64,000 nucleotides of DNA, from positions 558,001 through 622,000 of the forward strand of contig NZ_BBRK01000005.1 of assembly GCF_002090115.1 (NCBI RefSeq). The letters run 5' to 3'. A program made the translations under genes and the position numbers. Of the stretch, positions 8,687 to 16,956 are shown piece by piece. This DNA comes from Demequina sp. NBRC 110054. Lineage in GTDB: Bacteria; Actinomycetota; Actinomycetes; Actinomycetales; Demequinaceae. Position 1 is the stretch's first letter. The number at the start of each line of letters is the position of its first letter. The notes below the pieces were generated by a model. The model ran no database searches and had not been told where the DNA came from. It saw nothing but the letters and a program-made list of their open reading frames with translations.

Positions 8687-8709
8687 CAGTCGCGCGACTT
8701 GTCGTGTCG
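8660..8709. terminator. Bidirectional terminator hairpin overlapping a stop codon
   Basis: A 23-bp stem with one A-C mismatch and one G-U pair surrounds the loop GTAG, and the TAG of the loop is the stop codon of the small membrane protein. The HtrA gene, transcribed the other way, ends six bases beyond it, so one structure serves both convergent genes. No T-tract follows. Confidence 0.75.
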
Positions 8710-8714
8710 AGGAT

Positions 8715-10025
8715 CTAGGCCGCGGGACCCTCGCCGAGAATCACGTTCACGGTCTGGGTCGCACCATCGGTGTCGGTGTAGGTGACGGTCACGGTGTCTC
8801 CAGGCTCGTAGTCCGCGATCAGAGCGGAGAGCTCGTCGCCGCTGGTCACCGACGTGCCGTCAAGCGCCGCGATGACATCGCCCACGACCAGGCCGGCCTC
8901 GGCAGCCCCGGTGCCCTCGTAGACGTAGCCGATCTCGACCCCGTCGGTCGTGGTGGTCGTCGACTGCCCGGGCATGGTGCTCGAGGTGGAGCCGGTGCCC
9001 GCGATCCCGATGCCGAGGAAGGCCGGGTAGCCGATCTCGACGGTGCCGGACTCATCGCCGGCGAGGATCTGGTCGACGATGTCGAGCGCGTCGTCGATCG
9101 GGATGGCGTAGGCGACCGTGGTGGCCAGACCGGTCGAAGCCGCGGTCGTGATGCCGACGACCTCACCCTCGTCGTCGAGCAGCGCGCCGCCAGAGTCTCC
9201 CGAGACCACGTCGGCCTCGAACTCGATCATGCCGTCGAGGGTCTCGCCCTCGATCGTGTACTCCGAGGACGTCGTGACGGTCGACTCGAGCTCGGTGACC
9301 GTGCCGTCGGCTGCCATGAGGACTCCGCCGCCCTCGGCGTTGCCGACCGCGGTGACCGTGTCGCCGACATAGGGATCCACGTCGTCGTCCAGGGTCGCGG
9401 TGGTGAGGCCCGAGGCACCCTCGAGCTGCAGCAGCGCGACGTCGTTGTCCGCATCGGTGCCGACGACCGTGGCGGTGTAGGTCTCACCGGTCTCGGGGAT
9501 GGTGACGGTGATCTCGGTCGAGTCCTCGATCACGTGGTTGTTGGTGAGGATCAGCCCGTCGCTCGACAGGACGACGCCGGTGCCGGCCGCCGAGGCGCTC
9601 TCGTAGCCGAGCACGGTCTCGATGATGACGATGCCGGTCGACTCGTCGTCGGAGGCGGTGGTCGCATCCTCCTGGGTCGACTCCGTTGTCGTCGAGCCGG
9701 ACGTCGAGCCGCCGCCGTAGGCGTAGCCCCCGTCGCTCGGCCATTCGTAGGTGTAGCCGCCGTAGGTCATGCCGCCGCCGTCGGAGTAACCGTAGCCCGC
9801 GCCGCTCGCGGTCGAATCGGAGTCGGTCGAGTCCGTCGCGGAGGTCGCGGTAGTGCTGCTGTCCGATCCGGACTCGAGGTAGGCGAGCCCGACGCCGGTG
9901 AGGGCGAGCGTCGACACGCCGGTCAGCGCCAGGAAGCGCCCGATGCGACTGCGCCAGAAGGGCTCGCGGGTCGCGACGGTCGGCTGGGGGTTGTCGTCGG
10001 CGGGCTGCCAGTTCTCGATGGTCAT
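8715..10025 (-). CDS. HtrA/DegP-like membrane-anchored serine protease with PDZ domain
   Basis: A 436-residue trypsin-like protease for quality control outside the membrane. A cytosolic stretch (1-30) and one membrane helix (about 31-50) anchor it. A low-complexity linker (55-130) contains a Gly/Tyr/Ser-rich part near 76-108. The protease domain has His164 in TNNHVIED, Asp195 in DNDVALL and Ser278 in SGDSGG. A PDZ domain fills about 335-432 for substrate or peptide binding. All three catalytic residues are present, so it should be active. GAGGAG precedes the ATG. The acidic composition of the secreted part is typical of actinobacterial exported proteins. Confidence 0.93.
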   Translation of the reverse strand: MTIENWQPADDNPQPTVATREPFWRSRIGRFLALTGVSTLALTGVGLAYLESGSDSSTTATSATDSTDSDSTASGAGYGYSDGGGMTYGGYTYEWPSDGGYAYGGGSTSGSTTTESTQEDATTASDDESTGIVIIETVLGYESASAAGTGVVLSSDGLILTNNHVIEDSTEITVTIPETGETYTATVVGTDADNDVALLQLEGASGLTTATLDDDVDPYVGDTVTAVGNAEGGGVLMAADGTVTELESTVTTSSEYTIEGETLDGMIEFEADVVSGDSGGALLDDEGEVVGITTAASTGLATTVAYAIPIDDALDIVDQILAGDESGTVEIGYPAFLGIGIAGTGSTSSTMPGQSTTTTTDGVEIGYVYEGTGAAEAGLVVGDVIAALDGTSVTSGDELSALIADYEPGDTVTVTYTDTDGATQTVNVILGEGPAA

Positions 10026-10117
10026 CGTGTGCTCCTCGGGTTTGCTCCTGCCTCTACTTCACTCTCCGAAGCGGAGAGCAGGCTTGGAGGAACCAGGGAG
10101 TTCCCGCAGAGTGCGAG

Positions 10118-11353
10118 TCAGAGACGCTCGTGGGCCGCGGCGCCAGTGGGGCGTGCCCACGCGGCGTAGCAGTTCGCGAACGGCGTCGCGGTAAGGCCGT
10201 GCGCGAGCACGCTGAGCAGGATCGTGAGGGTGAAGATCCCGACGATGTCGGACGTGCGCGGGTCCTCGGACAGCGCCTCGACCGTCAACAGGCCGAACAC
10301 GATCGTCGCGACGCCGCGCGGGCCGAACCACCCGAGGAACAGGCGCGTGGGCGTCTGCAGCCCCGAACCGAGCAGCGCGAGCGCGACCGGCACCATCCTC
10401 AGCGCCGTCAGCGCGAGCACCGCGAGAACCAGCCACTCGATCCGGAAGCCTCGCGCGAACACCGTGATCATGAGCCCTCCGGCGAGGAACCACAGTGCGA
10501 CACCGAGGACGTCGGCCGCCGTCTCCAGGGGCTCAGTCACCTCAGGCTCGTCGTGCACGGCGCGGCTCACCCTTCCGAAGGCGAGTCCCCCCATGAATGC
10601 GGCGAGGAACACGTTGGCGTGCAGCAGCTCGGCGACACCGAAGGTGAGCAGCGGCAACGCGAGCACCCCGAGCCCCCGTGCGGCCAGGTCGCTGTAGCGG
10701 TGGCCGCGGGTCCAGTCCATCGCCCGCGCGATGCCAGCGCCGAGCACGATCCCGACGGCAATACCGAGGAGCCCTCGAGGCAGCTCGACCGCCGCGGCCT
10801 CGGCGACGCCCTCGGTCGTGTCGGCGTTGGCGACGAGTGCGCCGATCGCCACGATCACGATCGGCGTGGCGAGCCCATCGTTGAGCCCGCTCTCGACGTT
10901 GAGCGCGCGGCGCACCCGTATCGGCACCGCGGGGTTGAGCACCGTCGGCGCGCCCAGGCTCGCATCCGTCGCGCTCACGGCCGCAGCCACCAGCAGCGCG
11001 CCTGCGATGCCGAGGGTCGGGATCATCCACAGCGTGACCCCGGTGGTCAGGAGCACCGCGAGCGGGAACCCCATCGCGAGCAGCCTCACGGCGATCCACG
11101 GGTCACGTCTGAGGTCCCTCAGCCCGACCGTGCTCGCGTCGTGGAAGAGGACCAGCACAAGCGCGAGCTCGGCGAGCAGGTGCACCGACGGCGCCCCGAG
11201 ATCCAGCCCGACGCGCGTGCCGAGCGCCAGCCCTGCGGCAAGAAAGGCGATGGGTGCGGTGATCCCCCACGCCTCGGCGCGTCGACCGACGAGCGCCCAC
11301 ACGGTGAGCAGCGCCGCCAGCACCGCGAGCGTCAGCCCCTCGGGACTCTCCAT
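10118..11353 (-). CDS. CPA1-type Na+(K+)/H+ antiporter
   Basis: A 411-residue membrane protein of the cation:proton antiporter-1 family (NhaP-like), with about 12 predicted helices. The conserved acidic core is seen in SATDASLGAPTV and in VESGLNDGLATPIV, the ND-type ion-binding segments of this family. It exchanges protons for sodium or potassium to control internal pH and ions. The ATG at 11353 starts directly before the first helix; the frame is open further upstream, but that stretch is basic, cysteine-containing and unlike the family. There is no soluble regulatory C-terminal domain. Ion preference cannot be read from the sequence. Confidence 0.88.
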   Translation of the reverse strand: MESPEGLTLAVLAALLTVWALVGRRAEAWGITAPIAFLAAGLALGTRVGLDLGAPSVHLLAELALVLVLFHDASTVGLRDLRRDPWIAVRLLAMGFPLAVLLTTGVTLWMIPTLGIAGALLVAAAVSATDASLGAPTVLNPAVPIRVRRALNVESGLNDGLATPIVIVAIGALVANADTTEGVAEAAAVELPRGLLGIAVGIVLGAGIARAMDWTRGHRYSDLAARGLGVLALPLLTFGVAELLHANVFLAAFMGGLAFGRVSRAVHDEPEVTEPLETAADVLGVALWFLAGGLMITVFARGFRIEWLVLAVLALTALRMVPVALALLGSGLQTPTRLFLGWFGPRGVATIVFGLLTVEALSEDPRTSDIVGIFTLTILLSVLAHGLTATPFANCYAAWARPTGAAAHERL

Positions 11354-11544
11354 GCCTCCAGCATCCCGCGTCGCACGGCGCCTCGTCGGGCGACAGTGCG
11401 CACACCTACCACCCGTGCTCGCATCGTCCCGGGTATCCGGGTCCTTGACATCGCGAGGAAGATAGAAACCCGACACGCGATGCTCACACATCGATGGCGG
11501 TGGACGATGGGGACACCAGTCCCCGGCGCTGAGGGAGGTGCGGC

Positions 11545-13671
11545 GTGAGCGAGGCTGACCGACAGCCGCTGCTGCAAGCAGCTCACGAGACTTCCGCGCG
11601 CCTGGACCAGCTTGAGATGATCCTTAAGCTCGCGCCGGTCGGGATCGGACTCGTCGACGAGCTGGGTCGCACCACCATGACCAACGGCGTGCTCCATCGC
11701 ATGCTCGGCTACAGCACCGAGGAGTTCGAGACGCTGTCGTGGGCCGAGTACACCCACCCGGACGACATCCCGATCAACGCCGAGTTCTCGCGCCGGCTAG
11801 CGGCCGGCGAGATCGATCGCTTCGAGATGGAGAAGCGCTTCAGGCGCAAGGACGGCGAGTGGATCTGGACCGAGCTCACCGTCTCACTCGTCCGGCACGC
11901 GAACGGCTCGCCCGCCTACGAGATCGGCATCGCGACGGACATCACGAAGCGCAAGCGCCTCGAGCACGACCTGAGGGCCGCCGAGGAGCGCTATCGCGTG
12001 CTCGTCGAGCGGGTGCCCGCAGTCGTGTACTCCGCGGAGCCTGGCGAGAACGGCCGCTGGCTCTATGTGAGCCCCCAGATCGAGACGATGCTCGGGTTCA
12101 CCGCCCAGGAGTGGATGGACGACCCCTCACTGTGGGGCAGGCAGATCGACCCCGCCGAGCGCGAGGCCGTGCTGCAGGCCGAGAACCGCATGGTGGCCGA
12201 TGGCCCCTCGACGGTGCAGCGAGGCGCGACCTACCGGATGTTCCGGCGCGACGGGAGCGCGCTCTGGGTGCGGGACGACGCGATCGTCACGCAGGATCAG
12301 TCCGGCAAGCCCGTGCTCCAGGGCGTGCTCGTCGACGTGACTCAGGAGAAGGCTCTCGAGGAGCAGCTCGGCCATGAGGCCCGCCACGACTCCTTGACGG
12401 GACTGCCGAACCGCAGCCTCTTCCGGGCGAGCGTCGACGAGGCCCTCGCGGAGTCGACCCCGTCGTCGCGGGGCACCGCGGTCCTCTTCATCGACCTCGA
12501 CAACTTCAAGTCGGTCAACGACAGCTTCGGCCACGCAACGGGAGATGAGGTCATCGTCGCCGCGGCGCGGCGGATCAGGGCCTGCACGCGCGACGGCGAT
12601 TCCGCGAGGCTCGGCGGGGACGAGTTCGCGCTGGTGCTGAGGAACACGACGGCCGACGAGGCGGTGGCCCTTGCCGACCGGATCCTCGATGCGCTCCACG
12701 GCACACCCATCGCCTTCAGCGGTGGCACCGTGATCGTGGGCGCGAGCATCGGCATCGCGATCGCCGACGCCCGCGACACGTCCGAGACCCTGCTGCGCAA
12801 CGCGGATCTCGCGATGTATCAGGCGAAGGCACGCGGACGCGGGCGCCACGCGACCTACGAGCGCGGCATGCACGAGGGCGCCGTCGAGCAGTTCCGGCTC
12901 GCCGAGGCTCTGCAGCGCGCCGTCGCCGTGGGGGCGATCACGCTCGTCTTCCAGCCGATCGTGGATCTGCGCTTGGGCTCGGTCGAGGGGATCGAGGCGC
13001 TCGCGCGCTGGACCGATCCCGAGCTCGGACCCGTGCCCCCTTCGGTGTTCATCCCCGTGGCCGAGCAGGCCGGCCTGATTCACGAGCTGGGCCGCCAGGT
13101 GCTCGTGCGCGCATGCACCGAGGTGGCGCAGTGGCGCGAGAGCACCGGAGGTGACGCGTACGTGACCGTGAACGTGTCGCCATTGCAGCTCGAGGACCCC
13201 ACCTTCCCTGACTTCGTCGTCACGATCCTCGAGGACCAGGGCCTCGAGCCGTCGGGGCTTGTGCTCGAGGTCACCGAGGGCCTGCTTCTCGAGGAGAGCA
13301 GCCGCACGACCCTGAGCGCGCTGCGCGCGCACGGCGTGCGCGTGGCGATCGACGACTTCGGCACCGGCTACTCCTCGCTCAGCCGTCTGCGCGACCTGCC
13401 GGTCGACATGATGAAGGTCGACCAGGCGTTCGTCGGTCCGCTCGGAGCCCACGATGGCGACCGAGCATTCCTCGACGCGATCATCGGGCTCTCGCGCACC
13501 CTCGGACTCACCACGGTCGCCGAGGGGATCGAGACGCCAACCCAGCTCGCGGAGCTGCAGGCCAGCGCATGCGACCTCGGCCAGGGCTACCTGCTGGCCA
13601 GGCCCGGCCCGATCGACCAGATCCCCGCAGTCATGCCCGGTGTCACGGCGTGGGTCTCCTCCGCCGGCTGA
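11545..13671 (+). CDS. PAS-PAS-GGDEF-EAL cyclic-di-GMP enzyme
   Basis: A 708-residue soluble protein. Two PAS domains (about 20-135 and 145-265) are probable sensors of a small ligand or redox state. They are followed by a diguanylate cyclase domain with an intact GGDEF motif near residue 357 (ARLGGDEFAL) and a phosphodiesterase domain with EALARW near 484, DDFGTGYSS and VAEGIET. Both active sites look complete, so the protein may make and degrade cyclic di-GMP, with the PAS domains setting the balance. The usual RxxD inhibitory site five residues before GGDEF is not clear: RDGD is one residue too close. No membrane helix is seen. The GTG start follows GGGAGG. Confidence 0.93.
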   Translation: MSEADRQPLLQAAHETSARLDQLEMILKLAPVGIGLVDELGRTTMTNGVLHRMLGYSTEEFETLSWAEYTHPDDIPINAEFSRRLAAGEIDRFEMEKRFRRKDGEWIWTELTVSLVRHANGSPAYEIGIATDITKRKRLEHDLRAAEERYRVLVERVPAVVYSAEPGENGRWLYVSPQIETMLGFTAQEWMDDPSLWGRQIDPAEREAVLQAENRMVADGPSTVQRGATYRMFRRDGSALWVRDDAIVTQDQSGKPVLQGVLVDVTQEKALEEQLGHEARHDSLTGLPNRSLFRASVDEALAESTPSSRGTAVLFIDLDNFKSVNDSFGHATGDEVIVAAARRIRACTRDGDSARLGGDEFALVLRNTTADEAVALADRILDALHGTPIAFSGGTVIVGASIGIAIADARDTSETLLRNADLAMYQAKARGRGRHATYERGMHEGAVEQFRLAEALQRAVAVGAITLVFQPIVDLRLGSVEGIEALARWTDPELGPVPPSVFIPVAEQAGLIHELGRQVLVRACTEVAQWRESTGGDAYVTVNVSPLQLEDPTFPDFVVTILEDQGLEPSGLVLEVTEGLLLEESSRTTLSALRAHGVRVAIDDFGTGYSSLSRLRDLPVDMMKVDQAFVGPLGAHDGDRAFLDAIIGLSRTLGLTTVAEGIETPTQLAELQASACDLGQGYLLARPGPIDQIPAVMPGVTAWVSSAG

Positions 13672-13746
13672 TCAGGCACGTCTCCGAAGTAGACGGAGTA
13701 GCGTCGGATCGAGGGCGAAGAGGCCTGCGAACTGCCTGGAGGCACC

Positions 13747-14049
13747 ATGTCGCAACAGATCGGACCCGACCACGACCCAGCGCCGAACGAGCGGATCTAC
13801 CACCGCCTGGAGGTGGCCGCCGCGCTCCTCCTCGCCATCGGGACGATCACGTACCGCTACCTCGAGGACTGGAGCTGGATCGACTCGCTCTACTTCAGCA
13901 CCGTGGCGCTCACGACCGTGGGCTTCGGCGACCTGACGCCGACGCATGACCTCTCGAAGCTGTTCACCGTCGTCTACCTGCTGACGGGCGTGACGATCCT
14001 GGTCTCGTACCTGAACGCCCGTCTCGCGCGCAGGCGCTGGCGTCAGTGA
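13747..14049 (+). CDS. Two-helix potassium channel (KcsA-type pore)
   Basis: A 100-residue ion-channel protein with a short soluble N-terminus, helix one (about 21-38), a pore loop with the selectivity filter TVGFGD (57-62) and helix two (about 70-90). It would form a tetrameric potassium channel. The filter has Phe in place of the more common Tyr, which is still typical of prokaryotic channels. There is no ligand- or voltage-sensing domain, so gating is not evident. It lies 75 bases after the cyclic-di-GMP gene; AGGCACC is the only weak ribosome site. It could be cotranscribed with that gene, but this is not shown. Confidence 0.88.
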   Translation: MSQQIGPDHDPAPNERIYHRLEVAAALLLAIGTITYRYLEDWSWIDSLYFSTVALTTVGFGDLTPTHDLSKLFTVVYLLTGVTILVSYLNARLARRRWRQ

Positions 14050-14097
14050 CGGTTGGGCCGCTCAAGCCGGGCGCCACACGGCCGGACGACAAGAGGG

Positions 14098-14470
14098 CGG
14101 ATGAGCTGGCCGATACGCCGGGTTCTGTCTCTCAGACCGGAGCCTGAGGGGCGGCCATCCATCTAGGCCCTGGATTGCTCCAGGGCTCGAGCAGCCTACC
14201 CGGGAGCATCGGGCGAGCAGCCCTCGAACGCTCCCTGTCTGGCCTTGCTTCGGGTGGGGTTTACCTTGCCGCTCCCGTCACCGGTCGCGCGGTGAGCTCT
14301 TACCTCACCCTTTCACCCTTACCCCCGCCGTGAGGCGAGGGCGGTCTTCTCTCTGTGGCACTGTCCCGCGGGTCACCCCGGGTGGCCGTTAGCCATCACC
14401 CTGCTCTGCGAAGCCCGGACGTTCCTCGGGATCCCGGAGGATCACGCGACCGCCTGGCCAGCTCATCCGC
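14098..14470 (-). ncRNA. rnpB: RNase P RNA, bacterial type A
   Basis: The catalytic RNA of RNase P, about 373 bases, which trims the 5' ends of tRNA precursors. Read on the minus strand, the two ends pair (GGATGAGCTGGCC with GGCCAGCTCATCC). Conserved blocks appear in order: GAGGAACGTCCGGGCTTC, ACAGTGCCACAGAGAGAAG, GGTAAGAGCTCACC, GGTAAACCCC and the 3' GAACCCGGCGTAT. It is placed between the potassium channel and yaaA and is divergent from yaaA. The ends are accurate to a few bases. Confidence 0.96.
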
Positions 14471-14476
14471 TCCACA

Positions 14477-14482
14477 AGGATA
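14477..14482 (-). promoter_or_regulatory. -10 box for the RNase P RNA gene
   Basis: TATCCT on the minus strand lies six bases before the predicted 5' end of the RNA at 14470, the right distance for a transcription start there. The -35 region is weak. Confidence 0.5.
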
Positions 14483-14514
14483 CCTGGCGGTTCTTCGGGA
14501 CCGCACGCTCCGGC

Positions 14515-14520
14515 TAGCCT
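14515..14520 (+). promoter_or_regulatory. -10 box of a probable leaderless promoter for yaaA
   Basis: TAGCCT is followed by seven bases and the GTG start of yaaA at 14528, and no ribosome-binding sequence intervenes. This places the transcription start at or just before the start codon. Confidence 0.5.
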
Positions 14521-14527
14521 GTCACCC

Positions 14528-15298
14528 GTGCTCGTCCTGCTCCCTCCCTCCGAAGGCAAGACCGCGCCCGCGCAGGGCGCCCCCGTCGATCTCGCCACCC
14601 TGTCCCATCCGGACCTCGCGGACGCGCGTGGCAGGGTCGGAGACACGCTCGCCAAGGTGAGCGGGCAGCGCAACGCGATGCAGGTGCTCGAGGTGGGCGC
14701 GAGCCTCGCCGACGACGTGGCGCGCAACGTGACCGTCTGGGACAACCCCGCCGACGCATCGTCCAGGGTCTACACGGGCGTCCTGTACGACGCGGCCGGC
14801 ATGGCGGGCTGGGACGATGCGACGCTCGCCCGCGCGGCGGACCGCGTCCGGGTGGTCTCGGCGCTGTGGGGCGCGGTCTCCCCCGCCGACCGCATCCCCG
14901 CCTACCGACTGTCCATGGGGACGACGCTGGGGCGCCTGGGCGGTCTCGCCTCCTTCTGGCGGCCTCACCTCACGCCCGAGCTCGACGCGCTCGCCGGCGG
15001 CGGCCTGGTCGTGGACTGCCGCAGCGCGGCGTACGTCGCGGCCTACCGGCCCGACGCGCCCTGGGTGACGGTCAAGGTGATGCGCGAGCTGAACGGCAAG
15101 CGCGCGGTGGTGAGCCACATGGCCAAGCACACCCGCGGTCTCCTCGCGGCACACCTGGTCAGGTCCGATGCTGCGCCCGAGACCGCTTCGGACCTCGCCG
15201 ATGCCGCGGCCGGGATGATCGGCGACGCGCTCGTCGACGTCGCGCTCGCCGCAAAGGCCAAGGGGCCCGACGAGCTCACGCTCGTCATCGCGGGCTGA
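14528..15298 (+). CDS. yaaA: YaaA family peroxide-stress protein
   Basis: A 256-residue cytosolic protein of the YaaA (DUF328) family. The family signature LLPPSEGKT is at residues 4-12, and later conserved parts include YTGVLYDAAGM, SALWGAVSPADRIPAYRLSM and FWRPHL. In Escherichia coli, YaaA lowers free iron during peroxide stress and binds DNA; the role here is by homology. The GTG start begins exactly at the conserved N-terminus and is the only reasonable start. The gene appears to be leaderless and stands alone, convergent with the SDR gene. Confidence 0.9.
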   Translation: MLVLLPPSEGKTAPAQGAPVDLATLSHPDLADARGRVGDTLAKVSGQRNAMQVLEVGASLADDVARNVTVWDNPADASSRVYTGVLYDAAGMAGWDDATLARAADRVRVVSALWGAVSPADRIPAYRLSMGTTLGRLGGLASFWRPHLTPELDALAGGGLVVDCRSAAYVAAYRPDAPWVTVKVMRELNGKRAVVSHMAKHTRGLLAAHLVRSDAAPETASDLADAAAGMIGDALVDVALAAKAKGPDELTLVIAG

Positions 15299-15352
15299 GC
15301 CGCCTCCGCGGTCTCCAGAAGCGAGGAGCCTCCCGCACCGCTCTGGCTCGGC

Positions 15353-16114
15353 TCAGGCGAGCGAGATGCCGCCGTCCACGGCGAGCGTCTGCCCGGTGAC
15401 GAATCCGCACGTCATGAGGAACAGGTAGGCCTGAGCGATCTCGCTGACCTCCGCGGTGCGTCCCAGCGGGATCGCCTCCGCCATCGACGCCTTGGTCTCC
15501 TCGAGTTGCTGAGGGTCCAGGTCGCGCCACAGGCCCGTCTCGGTCCACGTGGGGGCGACGGCGTTGACGCGCACGCGCGGCGCGAGCTCGATCGCGAGCC
15601 CCTTCACCATCGTCGCGATCGCCTCGTTGCCGACCGTCGCACCGGACGAGGTCGACGGCGAGCCGCCGGTGCCCGCGGTGAAGGTCAGCGATCCGCCGTC
15701 GGCGATGCGCGGACCCAGGGCGCGCGCGACCTCGAGGTTCGCGAACAGCTTGCCCTCGACCGTCTCGCGGATCGTCTCGAGGTCCGCGTCGAGGAAGCCC
15801 CCGCCCATCGCGCCGCCGAGCGTCGACACCACGTGGTCGACCTCTCCCAGCTGCTCGCCCATCGTCGCGAGCGCGCCGGGCGCGGTGGCGTCGATCGCCG
15901 CGCCACCCGCGGCGGCACCCGTCGCACGCAGCTCGGAGACCGCGGCCTCGAGACGCTCGCGATCCCTCCCCACGAGCACCACCCTCGCGCCCGCATCCGC
16001 GGCCCTGCGCGCGACTTCGAAACCGAATCCCGAGGTGCCCCCGATCACGAGCAGTCGGGCTCCACGCAGCGAGGCGAGAAGGGTGTCGGAGGCGGGCATG
16101 GCGGCGTCGGACAT
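15353..16114 (-). CDS. Atypical short-chain dehydrogenase/reductase lacking Tyr-Lys
   Basis: A 253-residue Rossmann-fold SDR. The nucleotide-binding motif GGTSGFGFE is at about 25-33, VVLVGRDRERL suggests NADP preference through the Arg after beta-2, and the family's RVNAVAPTWTET segment is present. However, where the catalytic YxxxK should stand, in front of AIATMVKGLAIELAP, the sequence reads TVGNEA, so both Tyr and Lys are missing. It may use another mechanism or bind without reducing, as some divergent SDRs do. The ATG at 16114 follows a GGAG; an upstream in-frame start would add 22 residues of low similarity. It is transcribed alone. Confidence 0.85.
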   Translation of the reverse strand: MSDAAMPASDTLLASLRGARLLVIGGTSGFGFEVARRAADAGARVVLVGRDRERLEAAVSELRATGAAAGGAAIDATAPGALATMGEQLGEVDHVVSTLGGAMGGGFLDADLETIRETVEGKLFANLEVARALGPRIADGGSLTFTAGTGGSPSTSSGATVGNEAIATMVKGLAIELAPRVRVNAVAPTWTETGLWRDLDPQQLEETKASMAEAIPLGRTAEVSEIAQAYLFLMTCGFVTGQTLAVDGGISLA

Positions 16115-16211
16115 AGGTCGCTCCAAGGTGTCAGGGGGTCTCACGTGCGGAACGTTGCGGGCCCCATCGTAGTTCCCCACGCCAGTGCTGAGAACGGCGA
16201 CTCGCGGCGGC

Positions 16212-16952
16212 TCAATGCGTCGGCGCGCCGATGCACAGGATGTGCCTCTCGGCGAGCTCCCCGTCGCGCGTCACGCGCAGCTGAAGGATCGTCATCGACG
16301 CGGGCGAGGGCCAGATCCGGGACCACCGCGCGGGGGGCGCCTCGAGCGACCTGCCGACGATGGACTTGATCGCGACCGCATGCGACGCGAGTGCGATCGA
16401 CCTCGCCTTGTCTGCGCCCTCGACGCACGACCGCGCGTGCTCGCGCGCAAGGTCTCCGAGCAGGTCCTCGAGGCGATCCGCGACGTCGTCGAGCGACTCC
16501 CCTCCCGGGGCGCTCGCCTCGCCGTCGCGCCACCGCAGCAACTCGCCACCGTCGCGCTCGATGATGTCGGGAGCCGTCAGCCCCTCCCAGTCGCCGAAGT
16601 CGACCTCCTTGAGCCGCGGCTCGACCTCGACGTGCGCACCCACCCGGCGACCGATCGCGCCGCCGGTCTCCTGCGTGCGGGTCATGGGCGAGGCGAGGAC
16701 GCGGTCGACCTTCGGCAGGTCCATCCAGGTGCGTCGCCCGATCTGGTGCACCGCGTCGGCAGCCTTGGCGGCCTGCACGCGCCCCGCAGAGGCGAGCGAC
16801 GGGCCGGGCACGCCCGAGCCGGAGAACCGATGCTCGAGCGTCATCGGCGTCACGCCGTGGCGCACGAGCACCAGGACGAGCGGCGCGACGAGGTTCTCCG
16901 TGGGGGCCTCGGTGATCGAGGAGGTGGCGGCGGCCGCGGTCTGACCCGTCAC
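16212..16952 (-). CDS. Histidine phosphatase (phosphoglycerate mutase-like)
   Basis: A 246-residue member of the histidine phosphatase superfamily. The RHG motif (LVLVRHGVTP) at about 31-33 supplies the phosphorylated His32. Conserved Arg in SPMTRTQET, EVDFGDWEG and the second catalytic His in ALASHAVAIK are all present. In many actinobacteria this domain is fused behind an RNase H domain and encoded next to zinc-ribbon and Nif3 genes. Here only the phosphatase half exists, with a short disordered N-terminus in place of RNase H. The GTG start lies four bases after the zinc-ribbon stop, so it is the last gene of that operon. The substrate is unknown. Confidence 0.88.
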   Translation of the reverse strand: MTGQTAAAATSSITEAPTENLVAPLVLVLVRHGVTPMTLEHRFSGSGVPGPSLASAGRVQAAKAADAVHQIGRRTWMDLPKVDRVLASPMTRTQETGGAIGRRVGAHVEVEPRLKEVDFGDWEGLTAPDIIERDGGELLRWRDGEASAPGGESLDDVADRLEDLLGDLAREHARSCVEGADKARSIALASHAVAIKSIVGRSLEAPPARWSRIWPSPASMTILQLRVTRDGELAERHILCIGAPTH

Positions 16953-16956
16953 CGGC

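Noticed and set aside
15294-15356. Terminator between yaaA and the SDR gene (CTGAGCC/GGCTCAG)
   Set aside because: The arms are seven bases with a loop of about 45; too weak to call.
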